A DNA stretch of 64,000 nt. Origin: Hygrocybe punicea. Its lineage: Eukaryota; Basidiomycota; Agaricomycetes; Agaricales; Hygrophoraceae. The first letter of the stretch is position 1; each line of letters begins with the position of its first letter. This document shows, piece after piece, positions 10,763 to 22,500 of the stretch. The notes beneath the pieces are model-generated. The model worked only from the letters and a program-made list of their open reading frames with translations. It made no database searches and was not told where the DNA came from. The position numbers and the translations under genes were made by a program. The stretch lies in the NCBI GenBank assembly GCA_963556145.1, contig OY744467.1, forward strand, positions 2,356,001 through 2,420,000, written 5' to 3'.

Positions 10763-11554
10763 ATTGACCAAGCATCTCCAACCAATGGCCAACGCACCAT
10801 CTGTGTTACTGCGAAAGCATCTTATCAGTTGCCGTACAGGGTAGCAGAACAGAGGCTGACCTCTTTAGAGGCTCGGTTCAGCATCTTGGAGACCAGATTA
10901 AATTCCCAGCAGCGCCTTCTTTCAGAACACCAGGCGTTCACAAAACTAGGCGCAGGTACGAGTCTTTGATATAAATGTGCAGCGGTTCCTAACTGTCTGT
11001 GAATTCGCTGACAGTTCTGCACAACCAATGCTTTGAACGTCTTCCAAGAAACATCAGGTGGTCCCTAGGTAATGCAAGAGCATCTTTCTGTAAGTATTGT
11101 TTTCAAGTTAACGTCGATTATCTTACCTATTGAATGTGAAGTGCCGCGCCTGTTCACGAATTGGCTGTTGGCGTGGAACAACCTCTATCCTCAAAGGTTC
11201 CCATTACCCCCATCACTCATCCGTTACCCTACTCTAGCAGATCCAGACCTCTCTGCTGCTTTTGTTGATGCAGAAAATGGCCAGACAGACTTCGGCAGAG
11301 TTGTAACCGATGCCTGGTATTCTACACCTGGAGTGGATCGAGATCTTTTAGTCTTCATATGGGCAGCAGCAAGATGTGAAAGAACTGTTGACAGGAATGA
11401 CCTTGCACACCCCACTAGTACTGTGCCTGCTGTATTGGCTGAAGAACTACTTCGATCAGAGTTGACAGGGAATTTCCAACGGTTGAGGGAACGTGCACTG
11501 TCTTTGGTACCTGTAATGCGATATGAATATCCTGGGAAATCTGGGAAAATGTAA

Positions 11555-11885
11555 TCACAATTGCACAAGGACCACACCTAGACTGAGTGCTATCAATGAT
11601 TATAAAGCTGGATGGATAACTACCGATCCGAAGTAACCTCGACTCCAGCAATGGAAGTAAATCCGCAGGGCAGATCCAAAATACTAAACACTTGCGTTGT
11701 AATCATGTGAAGTTTTTGTCAATCATTTCGTCTTGTTTTGCACATGCAGTTAAACGTTGCTATATAAACTCAAAAAGAAATCGCAACCCCTCTTACCCAG
11801 ACTTTGAATACATACACCAATCTCAGAACAGCATCGCTTCTCTAGATCACACAATCAACTCCCACCTCCCTTCCCACCACCCCAC
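11555..11885. other. Intergenic, convergent 3' ends
   Basis: 331 bases between the interrupted gene and the convergent coiled-coil gene. No coding or RNA feature is visible. Confidence 0.5.
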
Positions 11886-14800
11886 TCAGCGTTTAGACTG
11901 AACGCGTTCAACACCGTTCCCGGCCGATTCCACCATCTCATCATCGTCCCATGGGCTAAAGTTCGGCTTCCTGATGCGTGGCAGTGATTGCAGCCAAGAC
12001 GGCAGGACCTTCCCCACCTCCCGCGGGAGCTGCGGGGCTACGGCCTGATTGTGTGACGGCGACGACGGGATGCTGCTCACATCACTGAGGCTCGGCAGGC
12101 GGTCGAGGCTTGCATTCGTCGACCCGCCCAGTGCACGTTGTAACGCCTCGCGCTCTGCCGGCGACGGTGCAAACGCGTGCAAGAAGGCACCGCTCGCAGA
12201 TGAGATCACATTGGGGGGGACGCCGTTCGGATTTAGCGCGTCGTACGGTGGTGGGCCTCCGCCACTTGGGCCAATGGGGATGGCGGTCGTTTTCCTTGAC
12301 AGGCTGAAGACTTTGGCGTCAGGATTGAGGCCTTTTCTGGGCTTCTCGCGCGTGGAGAACCAGCGGCGGGGCATTGCCTTATTCACGTCAATGGATTCTG
12401 CCTCCTCGTATTCATGGGGGTTGGGGTCAGAGTGCGTACGGTGCAATAGGGTGAAGCGTTGAAGGTCCAAGAGAGATTCCGAGCGAAGACGGTCGTGTGC
12501 TGTAGGGACACGGACTTCAAAAGGATCGTACTCGTTGCTGGAGGTGTCTTGAATCGAGATGGGGGATGTCGTTAGCGGACTTCCGCCAGCCTGAGATGAC
12601 AATCGCACCCCACGCCCGTCTGCGAAGGAGTTAGTGTCCAAATGGAAGGGCCTGGTGAGAGAATCAGCGGTACTGATTGGGCTCAGGAGATTTTTAGAAA
12701 TCAACGATGGGGACAAAGACGTTGGTAGTCTGCCTGCAGTACGGTCCATAACATTGTTTTCGCCAAAAGGAGAGAAGGTGGTGCCATGTTGTGACTGTGT
12801 TAAAGAAGCGATGTCGTCGTCGAAAATGGAATAACCTTTTGCGCGCAGGGCTACTCGAGTCTTGTCTGACGACCCAGAGTTAAAGTTGGAGATGCCTCCA
12901 ATGGATAACTTGGCGATTCTGGGAGGGGTGGTCTGTTCTTTAACGCATGACAGGCCACGGTTAACATCAGTACCAGATGAGATGAAAGGTTCGGGGCTTT
13001 CAGGAAATGGCGCACGAGTGGTAGCACCCGGAGGGTTGTTGCAGGAGATCGACGGTAAGGAAACTGGCTCGGCGTCAAGATGGAAATGATTGAAGGACTG
13101 ATCCTGTTTGCGAATTTCTGCCCGTGCCCGTGCCAGCTGCAACTTCTCTCTTTCGCTGATAAGCTTCTCCTCCAACTCTCGCACACGAGCGTTCAGAGCG
13201 GTTATAAAGTCGTCCGCTTCTTTGATCTCCTGCTTTTTACGTTCCAAAGCTTCTGAGAGCTCCTGCTCGGCCTTGAGTGCATCATCTTTGGCCTTTAATG
13301 CTGAAGCCTCTTCCTCTACCAAGGTCCGTTGCAGTTGACTTATTTTCTGGTCTAAATAGTCCGTCCGCCTGTCGGCATCATTGCGGGCGTTCTGCGCCGC
13401 TTTGAGCTTCCTTTCAGCCTTGAGTTTAACACTCTCTGCCGCTCTTTTCGAGTCCTCAAGGGTTTTTGTGCGGGATTTCAATTCCAACCGCGACGCGTCT
13501 TCTTGACGCTTTCTGTCTCGGTACAAATCCACCTCGCCCTGGAGCGCCTCGTGAGACTGGGATGCGGTTGCCTGGAACTCGGTGAGTTGCTCGCGGAGAT
13601 CATGGACGGTTGAAGTCGATATCGATATTTGACGAAGGACCTCGACGATGGCAGGAGATTGGTCGAACAGTACTGAAGGAGACCTAGACGGTACGGACGT
13701 TCCCAATCGGGTCGGCTCAGAAGCCGTAGGTGGAGTAGGGGGGTTCTGGGTGGCAGCTTGAGTCAGAGCATGTCGATGGTCTGATATCGAATGAGGTAGT
13801 CGAGTTACGTGTAAAGGTAAAGAAGCCGATTTGGGAAGTGGCGGCGGCGTCGAGCTCCTGACCGGCAGAACCCCGAGCCCTGGTGAGGATCGTTCACGAT
13901 TCCTCGATCTAGGAGACGAACCACGGGCGGGCCCAGATGGCTTTGTGGAAAATGGAAGACCTACAAGTGATTCGTAAAGTTGCATCCAAATGCACCGAGT
14001 GATGACAAAACTCACCATTACATTCATGGAATTTATCCAGGGATTTCATTGCGAGAATACCAGAACTCCAGCTTTCCTCGTCCTTAGATCTGGTGGCTAC
14101 ATTCCGGAACCAAGCCTCTATGATCCGCCCACACCACCATTTACCCAATGCACCAATAAACCAAGCATCTGAAACCATCGATCCATCTCGATAAATATTG
14201 CGGCCAGAAGAAATGTTGGGTTTTGCAACTATTGCGGCGATGGTGAAGATTCCAAAGCTGTGAAAAACGTGCTTAGGAGTGCGAAGCGAGATGGAAGCAC
14301 GATTAGCAAAATGAAAGGGAGAGATGTTCTCGTTTGTGGTGGAAACACGGGGAGAAGATGAGAGACGAGGTCGGGAATTGGCCGAGGTGGAATGATCGTC
14401 CTCGTTAGCTTCATCGAGTCGACTCAGATGCTGACGGAAGGACTGTTCGGTGAGGTAGGAGCGAAAGGAATTCTCAGAAGGGTTTGTGAGGTACGCTATT
14501 AACAATGTAAGAATAGAAAAAGGAACCGAAGGAGTTGCGCAGCAATGTGACCCACCAAGCATGAGCACAACTGCCAGAAATACAAAAGCCCAGAACATGG
14601 ACCTGCCCATTTTCCCTAATACAACACGTAGAAAATGATTGCGAAGAGGAATGAGGCACAGGCCACCGATGGACAGACTCATGAGCACCACGAACTCTCT
14701 CCTCTGTGTCGAATGGGGAACGGTGACGCCTCGAGGTGATGAGTTGGAAGTCGGGAGAGCCTTGGTCGACAGCGTTTCAAGGGGTGCGCAATAGTGCGCC

Positions 14801-14907
14801 CCCAGCCAAAATTGAGCAGAGAGAAAGAAGAATGCAATTGGCGGAGAAGACAGGAGAGAAAGGGTCTGGTCGATGTTTCTGTGATAAAATGGCGAGGACA
14901 TCGACAA
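11886..14907 (-). CDS. Membrane-anchored coiled-coil protein of unknown function
   Basis: Exon 1 runs from about 14907 and carries several hydrophobic segments (FVVLMSLSIGGLCLIPL, MFWAFVFLAVVLML, HSFGIFTIAAIVAKP). A likely intron near 14503-14560 joins VVLML to AYLTNPSENSF. A second intron (about 13964-14017) joins DKFHECN to GLPFSTKPSGPARG, leading into a long exon. That exon contains about 180 residues of Lys/Glu/Ala-rich coiled coil (for example SEALERKKQEIKEADDF), then a Ser/Pro/Gly-rich tail ending at 11886. The layout fits a membrane-tethered scaffold, which is inference. I cannot name the family. The start is uncertain because several ATGs lie close together. Confidence 0.72.
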
Positions 14908-15180
14908 AGAGCGGGCTAATGCCCAACCCTGAATGTTCCCACGATACCTGTTTGTTCATTTGACTATTTCTTTTGCCTTTTCAGTCACGGCACCCGGTTG
15001 CGGTGCGGCGTGCGGTCCCGCGTAGTAATAGTACGTACCAGTCACCGATGTCCCCAGCGTGCAAGGGATATACATGAGGTTTCACACCGTTCGCTTCCAG
15101 CGTCAGATTGTCTGGTTAGACTAATGTGTAAAATGCGAATGACTGGGGTGTGTAACGATACAGTAATGACATTTTCTCCG
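14908..15180. other. Intergenic region
   Basis: 273 bases upstream of the coiled-coil gene and downstream of Pam16 (both minus strand). Nothing specific is seen. Confidence 0.4.
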
Positions 15181-15838
15181 TCAACTGGTCCTTCCACCAG
15201 GCGGGGGTGGACTTGTGCCAGGCGTTGGCGCTTCCTGTGGTCCCGGTCCCTCGTTCGCGACATTAAACTCAGCTTCTATTCGTTCCCGCGCACGCACGAC
15301 TTTTGATTGCAAGTAATGTGAATGTGACGGTGGGGGAATTTGCTTCCCGGTAGGCGGGACTTTGGGTGGTGGGGATGGTGAGTTGGCTTTAAATAAATGT
15401 TCGTAGTTCTGGTGGCGAAAACGGTCACAGGTGACTGAAAAATCAAACAGAAAATGCACCGTCACCTTTAAAATAGTGTCTATATCATCTCCTCGCTTAA
15501 CATTTAGTATTAGGTGAGCTTCATCCAGGGTCATACGGTGCTGTCTCGTCAACTGGTCGGTTATAGACGAAGACGTGGCCTTCCCAACACCCGCCACATC
15601 ATTGCCTAGCACGCCTTGCGGTGCATGCTTCGCATCTAATCGGAAATGATATACATCCATATTCTGTACAAAATAGGGCTGGTGAAATTGCGCACTTTTG
15701 ACTGCTTGCTTGCCAGCCTCGAAAAGAGCTTTGCCGAAAATTTGGGCACCAATGATGAGAATCTGGACAAGAAGTCTCGGCGACGCCTGTAAGGGATGAG
15801 CTCAAATTTGTAACGCGGTTCAAATAAGACCTCACCAT
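15181..15838 (-). CDS. PAM16: Mitochondrial import motor subunit Pam16/Tim16
   Basis: J-like regulator of the Hsp70 import motor on the matrix side of the TIM23 translocase. Spliced, it starts M-ASPRLLVQILIIGAQIFG, then KALFEAGKQAVKSAQ, and carries the degenerate J-domain MTLDEAHLILNVKRGDD and NYEHLFKAN. HPD, which stimulates Hsp70 in true J-proteins, is absent, as is normal for Pam16. It ends with YLQSKVVRARERIEAE and a Pro-rich tail. The only ATG in a good position (15838-15836) is followed at once by a GTGAGG donor, so the first coding exon is just the initiation codon. A second intron lies near 15404-15466. It is divergent from Rpa43 across 109 bp. Confidence 0.9.
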
Positions 15839-15947
15839 TTGCTGATAGTTGCTACGCCAGGTTGAGTCAAGAGTTCCACAGAGCAGTAATAATACGCGAT
15901 GAGTTTTTGAGAAACCGTGGGAACATTATAATTGCACTATTTTCACC
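15839..15947. promoter_or_regulatory. Compact bidirectional promoter PAM16/RPA43
   Basis: Only 109 bp separate the two divergent start codons, so both promoters and 5' UTRs must fit here. No TATA element is evident. Confidence 0.55.
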
Positions 15948-17146
15948 ATGTCTCAAACTCTTACAAGAAAACGCACCCATGATTCTGCAGCTCAGGACCT
16001 GGATAGACACCGGAAGAAAACGAGAAAAGACGATCGTTCAAAAGCGGACGACGGGAAGAACAAAAAGGACAAGGGAAAGTCTCGGGCAACAGACGGCGAG
16101 TTCACCGTTGTCAAAGCTACTCTGGGTGTTTCGATCGCTCCAGTTTTTGCTGGTAATCCGAGAGTGGGCGTGGAGGAGATGCTGGACTCCATGATAATGA
16201 GGTTCGTCGAGGATCCTGTCCGCGTATACGAATCCAAATCAAACAATTATTGACATTAGGTACATTCCAGCCTTTCGAGGCGTAGTGCTTGCCCACTCGA
16301 ACCTTCATTTTCTCGGTCAAACTGGCACCATCATATCTGATTGCCCGTTCCTCATTTGTAATATTGGGTTCGACGCGACAGTATGGAGTCCTAGAGTTGG
16401 GCTCAAAATTTGTGAGCAGCAATACTTTCGGTCACCATAACATGCTCAACGGTACATCTAAGCGGGAAAAATCAATTTATGCTCTCCAGACCACATCTCT
16501 CTCCTTGTTCACCGGACCTTCAATATATCAATACCACGACATCACATACCAACTAACGAATGGGAATTTGAATACGGACCAGCGGAAAATGATCCCGAAT
16601 TTGGCCCGGATGCTATGCGGGAAGACGTGGAAGATACAGGGGATCACAATTCGGAGAAACGTGGCGAGGAACCCGGTGGTAAATGGATACACAAAATCAC
16701 CGGAGAAACGTTAGGTGGGGCACAAGGTTTCTTGGAGTTTACCGTTATTGGGTCTGTGTTCCCCTCCTTCGAGATGACTTTGCCATCGTGCTGAACTCTC
16801 AGCTAGACTCACGGTGGCCAATGAAATGCTCTCGCTGCTGGGGTCCATACAATTTGATCCATTCTCCCCCGAACACGTGCCTGAAAGAGGACCCTCACTG
16901 GCAGTTGCTCCTGAGCCCGTCTCCGAAAACGAAACAATTCCGACGGCAGTCGACGACATCGTTGCTAATAGCGAGGAAGACAGCGATAGTGATCCTTTTG
17001 AGCGCCTTGGCAAGATGGCAGACGAGGCAGCAGCCAAGTATAAGATCAAGAAAGCTGAGGTGGTTGGCGCAAAGGAAAAGACAAGGAAAAGAAAGAGCGA
17101 TGCAAATGCTGTCAAAGAGATCAAGTCCAAACGGAAGAAGATATGA
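15948..17146 (+). CDS. RPA43: RNA polymerase I subunit Rpa43
   Basis: Stalk subunit of nucleolar RNA polymerase I, the partner contacted by Rrn3. The N-terminus is Lys-rich and likely nuclear-targeting (KRTHDSAAQDLDRHRKKTRK). The Rpb7-like core reads VVKATLGVSIAPVFAGNPR, then after an intron YIPAFRGVVLAHSNL and HFLGQTGTIISDCPFLICNI. A later exon gives GKINLCSPDHISLLVHRTFN, the usual OB-fold segment, and the C-terminus is acidic then basic (KIKKAEVVGAKEKTRKRKSD). Several introns of about 50 nt are needed, near 16210-16260, 16410-16450 and 16713-16810. It converges with the tRNA-Gln gene. Confidence 0.87.
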
Positions 17147-17218
17147 CAACACCGGCTTGTGGTAGAGAACAAGCACTATCATGTCGGGGCGAAGGGAAAA
17201 AATGAATCGGCCTTGTAA

Positions 17219-17297
17219 GGCGCTACCAGGGCTCGAACCTGGGTTTCGAGAAGACAGCAGTCAGAATCTCGAGTGATAACCACTACACTATAGCGCC
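17219..17297 (-). tRNA. tRNA-Gln (CTG) with 8-nt intron
   Basis: On the minus strand the 7-bp acceptor GGCGCTA pairs with TAGCGCC. It has a D-arm with AGTGGTTA, an anticodon stem CGAGA/TCTCG, and the T-arm CCAGGTTCGAGCCCTGG (B box GGTTCGAGCC). The anticodon loop starts TTCTGA, giving anticodon CTG. It is 8 nt longer than standard, which places a short canonical intron after position 37. A T-rich Pol III terminator (six T) follows just downstream on the minus strand. Confidence 0.93.
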
Positions 17298-17381
17298 GTC
17301 GGCATTATTTGTCAGTCACGATGGTGATGTTATCATTCACAAAAACACCTAAGTTTGGTTGGCTGCCATTATTGATTTGCA

Positions 17382-19281
17382 ATGACCACAAACCCATCCC
17401 ACATCCTCATAGCACGGAACTCCAGGGGTCTTAACAACCCTTCTGCATCCCTTAGTTCCCCAACCGAAACTCATGCTGCTGCTGCAGGTATCTTCCGGTC
17501 ATCTGGCTCACCCCCATGGCTCCTCGAAGAAGGGGAAACAGATGACATTATTTCGGATATCAGCATCGATGACAGCGAAAAGGCTATTGAGATCGACGAG
17601 GCGTTTACAAAACATTGCAGGTTTCCCGGAACCGTCAAAATTGTAGTAGAAAGCACCACATTTTGGTAAAAGTTCTGACCTCGTGTTTCTGCCTGTCACT
17701 GATTGTTGACTTCTAGGGCCCACAAGGAGGTGCTGTTCTTCGCTTCCCCGTTCTTTGAGGCCGCTTTAAGCGGAGACTGGGCTGAAACTGGTAGACCTCT
17801 ATCTATGTCATCCGTGATCACTATATCCCAACCACCGTCTGTCCCTGGGGACAAGAGTATCAACGAGGCGCCTACTGAAATGACATTTACTCCCATGGAT
17901 TTCCCTGACTATGAACCGGAAGAAGTGGATACCGGCTGCAATCTGGATTTTTCCGGCGTGACCAGCGAGAGTGAAGACGAAACCGCCAAGAAGGGAACTG
18001 TCGTTAGCCCGATAGACAAAAGCTTAATGAAGTTACAGGGCGGCAGTGGACGTGGAGAATGTGCCCATAATCAGACTGGCAACACACTCTCCAAAGACGG
18101 GGAAGATAGACATTCTGTCAAAAAAGCGCAAGCAACCATCACACGGAAGAGACCGAATGGGCCTGACGCCGTGATCGTCCTCAAGGAGGAACGGGTATGT
18201 TCTATTAACGGGTTTTCGATCATCGACATACCAATCATTCGTCCCAGGCCAGCACTTTCCATGATTTTCTCAAATTTGTCTACCCCCAGTAAGCGACAAC
18301 TTCTTCCTCTCAATGCGCATTCTCACATGTACAGCTTGGAATGTACAATTACTTGGAATAATGTCGAAGGTTTAATGAATATTTCACATAAACTTTCTGT
18401 TCCTTCACTGCAACGCGAGTGTCTTACTTTCCTCCTCACCCATGCCGCTGGGAAGCCTATCAAGGCGATGCGAATCGCGGAGCTATTCGAGGAGGAGGAA
18501 CTTTACCGGGAGTCGAGTCGATTCGTGCTTGATAATCCTGGCGGTTGGACCGAGCAAGAGCTTAGTACATTGAGCCAAGACACCCTCCTCAAGCTTGAAA
18601 AATGGTTTGCAGTTGTCCCCCTGACATTCCAATGTCACACCGTCTTGAACGTCATCTGTCATCAGTCGAAACTGGTTTCTCGAGCGAGTTCTTAAGCTCG
18701 GCCTTACTCCGGTTGCCAAAGAATATCAATGTGTACGCCCATCACTGTTCCCCGATTTGATGATAACACACCCATCAATTTTATACCATTCTAGTGTGCG
18801 ACATGTCCCGACCCAGGGAATTGTGCTCGTCTTGTCGAGGAGAAATGGAGACACGCATATCACGCAGTCTTCAGATTTGGTGAACTTCTAAAATCTAGCT
18901 TCGTGCCCCAGTTTCCTGAGAACTCTCTCCTCCTTTCCCCATAAGGTCCTTGCCAACCATCGATGGTCCATCGTTACCTACGAACACTTGAAGGAGTCAG
19001 TCCGCCATTATCCTTGACTCATTTGAGTTGCCAGACCACCGCAAAAGCTTTCACTGCGACTCGTAAGCACACGCAATCTACTATGTGATGACCTTTCAAC
19101 TTTCGTTTGTGCAGTTTTTGACAGGATGTTTTCGCTGGGTGTTCGTGGCAGTCGTACTGATACTGCTCCATTGGGGGCGCGTGTTGCTGGAGCCGTCCCA
19201 GGACCACGTCGCCATTTCTTGTACTGTTCGTTGCGAGCAGAGGCTGCTCCTCGGGTCAGGAGATCCAGAGAACTTCTATAA
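17382..19281 (+). CDS. BTB/POZ domain protein
   Basis: Probable protein-interaction or Cul3-adaptor-type protein of the fungal BTB family. Exon 1 ends at the BTB start (FPGTVKIVVESTTFW). After an intron it continues AHKEVLFFASPFFEAALSGD, a clear BTB core, then a long acidic, Ser-rich insert that splits the domain. The BTB second half resumes with LECTITWNNVEGLMNISHKL and PSLQRECLTFLL. A Cys-rich segment CATCPDPGNCARLVEEKW near 18790-18870 and two more exons lead to RRSRELL and the TAA at 19279-19281. An AATAAA overlaps the stop region. BTB proteins of this shape belong to expanded families in Agaricomycetes, and the exact target is unknown. Confidence 0.8.
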
Positions 19282-19524
19282 TAAAGTAACATCCCGATAA
19301 ACCATACAATGGTACATGTTTGGACAGGAGGAAAGAATGCAGGATGAAGGGTATAAAGGTATACATAAACAGAAAATGATGAGGGCATATACGTCCAATA
19401 AAAATAATGAGATGGACAGGAATCAGATGAAATCATGGTTTTTCTAAAAATCCAGGAACGTGGAAGCCAGCACAGTGTGAAAGTCATACAATAGGTCAAT
19501 CGAGGGCCGTCTTCCATTGACTGT

Positions 19525-22500
19525 TCAATTGAGGGCCGGTTGTTCAAATATCAACGACGCGTTCTCCACAAGCCACTGCACCGAGAGCGCCTTGCCAGCC
19601 ATGTCGCTGAATTCTGCCGCTGGGTCTCGGGATCTCATGAGCGTCGCTGTGGAAACTGATCAACAAGGAACATGTACAATAGAACAAGACTCACGGCCAA
19701 ACACAACACCCAAATTCCTAGCAGTCATAAGATTCGATTCGCTGTGTTCCATAATGCTAGGAGAATATCAGACTTGAAAAAGTGTTCAGAGAGCAGTGGC
19801 AACACTCACTGATTCAAATGTAGCATAAGAGTACGCAGAGTATAGTAGTGCTCGTCGGGCAGTTTGTTTACCAGATCTATCATCATTCTGTTTTTTTGAG
19901 TGACATCTCTGGTTTCTATCGCCCTCATAAAGCCATCGTGCAAGTCGAAGGTCAGCAACGGCACCGGCAGAGACCGCAGGTATGTTTTCAGCACGGACGT
20001 GACGCTGCATATGTCGTTGAAACGGTCGGAGTCTCGCAGGTCGAATGCAAGGTAATCTCCTCGCTCAAAGAGATGCGTAATCGCTTTCGACTGGCCCGAA
20101 CCGCCAGTCTTGCGGTAGATGCCCTCGTAATCCAATGCTATGAAGGGTCAACGAAACATTCTCCATTCAGCTTGTGGTGACGTACCTAGGACTTCAACGG
20201 CCTCGATACATTTCTCAACAATGACGGGTACTTGGCGCTGTCCTCCTTTCGCATCTGCTCGCACTTGTTCAATCAAGTCACGACCGAACATGGATGGCTC
20301 TGAAGACAAAGCAGTTCAGAATGACGGTCCAAATCCGATAACATCGAAACGCACGCGAAGGACTTTGTCCATATTCCCGCCCATGCTGAAAGCAGCCGAG
20401 CTGAAGGTTGTTCATGCAACGTCCATGAACGGAGACGTTGCAAACTTGGCGTTCAGACGTGATTAATATTTGCGTTGAGAAATTTATTAATTCTCGACTC
20501 ACGTGTACAGCGAACCTGTGAGCCCCACATCTTCTCCCCGCAATGATCACACCGCGTAAACCGTAGTATGCTCACTTGTTGGAACACATGTTCCGAGAAG
20601 GCCTTTCCTCTACCGTTACTATCCGAAATAGGCGGAGGGACGACTTCTTTGGTTTTTGATCCCCACTTCATGAAATGCCTTTTGGACGACGGCGTCGGGA
20701 ACTCGGGAGTCTCCTGCTTCTGGATTTTGACATATTTGCTGGAATCGACGGTATCATCACTATAACTGTATGAACGGGAGGTGGAGATCGCGAGAGGGTG
20801 AGTCATCGCTAACAGTTGTTGTGAAGGGCGTGGTTTATCGAATGAAGCACTCTTCTTCCCGATGCCCACATCTGGCTTGTGCAGAGTAGCGGGAGATGTG
20901 GTATCCATGCGGCGGGCATATTGAGCGCTTAGTTGTGCGAGTTCTTCGTTGCGAGCGTTGAGCACGGTAGTTTCTTCCAGGAAAATGTCCCGCACGGCCT
21001 TAAGTTCCGCAATCTCCCGCGTGAGTGCTTCACGTTGCTGTGTGAGTGGAGTGAGTTCGTGCTGATACTGGGATCTCAGACTATCAAATCGGATCGTCAG
21101 AGAGCGACTCAGATTAGCGACGGAGATGTCAGAATTATTGGAAGCACTAATCAATTCCAGTCAGTAGTTAAGAAAAGAAGATGCTGAAACCGTTGCCAAC
21201 CTTTTAGACGCTAATAGTTCTTCCATTTCCGCTAGTGTCATGTCTCGCTCTACCATGAGCTTTGAGAGGCCTTGTTCCAATTCCGTCAAATCGTCGTGAA
21301 GTTGCTTTGAGAGCTGCTCTCGTAGATCCTGTCGTCGCACGTCGCCAGAAAGTGCGGTGAGTCGGGCGGCTTGGCCAGAAATGAGAACCCTTAATCGAGT
21401 GACTTCAGCGTCCGCGTCTCGTCTAGCCTTCAATTCTTTGTCGTATTCCGTTTGTGCGACGGTCAGGCCTTCAATATACTGTTTGCTTGTTCTCTACAAG
21501 TGGTGCGTCAGATCCCAGCGTATCAAATTGTCGAAGACGCGGCCAACCTTCATGCCATCAAGTTTCCCCTTCAAATCTAGGTATGTTTTGGTTCTGTGTT
21601 CCATGACGCTCATGATTGCCTCGACAAAGGTCTTGTCCAGTTTCAGTTGTTGGGCACCACGGTCGTTAGCATCCGCCAGCACTTCTTGTAAACGACGAGT
21701 TACGAGCTCCGATGTATCTCGTCTCAATGCGACTTTAGATCCTGGTTCTGTCAAAGTAATGCGCGTAGAAGACTCGGTAAGATTCGTGCTGGAACCTGAT
21801 ACTCCGCTCGAAAGGATTGATCGAGGCTGAAATTGAGTTTCAGAGGCTTTAATTGAGCGAGAGGGACTACTGCGTAGTCGAACACTTTCAGTGCATTATC
21901 ATCCAGAGAAAAATTGGAACACTCACCGAACAATCTCATTCGAATTTTTCGGAAGGTTAAGACTGTCTGCCATGACTGTGGACTCATCACCTTTCCAAAC
22001 CACCGTATCATCGTCATCCAACAGAGATATCTGAGAAGATCCATGGTCGTGAGAGCCGATGATGGTGACATCACTGGTAGGTCTCTGTATACTATCAAAA
22101 GAAGAACACGTGGACGTTGGTGTGGGGCTAAGGATATCTGTGCCATCTTCAGAGCGCTCTGCTAGTTGTTCCAGAGTTTTCAACGACGGACCGACAGAAC
22201 CAAGAAGCTCTGAAAAGTTTGTCCCGCTCATCGAAAAACGAATAGGTGGGAGTGCCGGGGCGATGAACGTTGCATGAGATGTGCTTTGCACAGGCGAAGA
22301 CTCCAGCATGTCGTCAGAACCATCCGCACTGTTTGTCTGCGATACATTAGAAACATCGGGATCAATATCGCTTATGGAAACCTCCAGTTTCTGGCTCTTT
22401 GCGTGTTTTGGAGGCGGTGTGGGCATTTCTTTTTCATGGTCGCTGGTCGACTTCCGGTTATGGTCAGCATCAGACTCTGTGTCCGTACCACTTTCCACGC

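Larger units (their letters stand above)
8413..11554 (+). pseudogene. Unknown gene interrupted by a LINE with a nested hAT-type element
   Basis: The left part (8413-8568) codes a peptide ending SQSLSGPLDQYT. The right part resumes at 10763 with IDQASPTNGQRTICV and a heptad-like segment (VAEQRLTSLEARFSILETRL). Removing the transposon and one copy of the 10-bp target duplication leaves one uninterrupted frame, so the insertion hit a coding exon. Downstream, two introns splice in phase (about 10956-11013 and 11067-11140) to reach VPRLFTNWLLAWNNLYP and a final exon ending PGKSGKM at 11554. I do not recognise the family: it has an apparent N-terminal coiled coil and a C-terminal globular part. The intact downstream frame suggests a recent insertion. 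The start at 8413 is the first ATG in frame. Confidence 0.7.
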
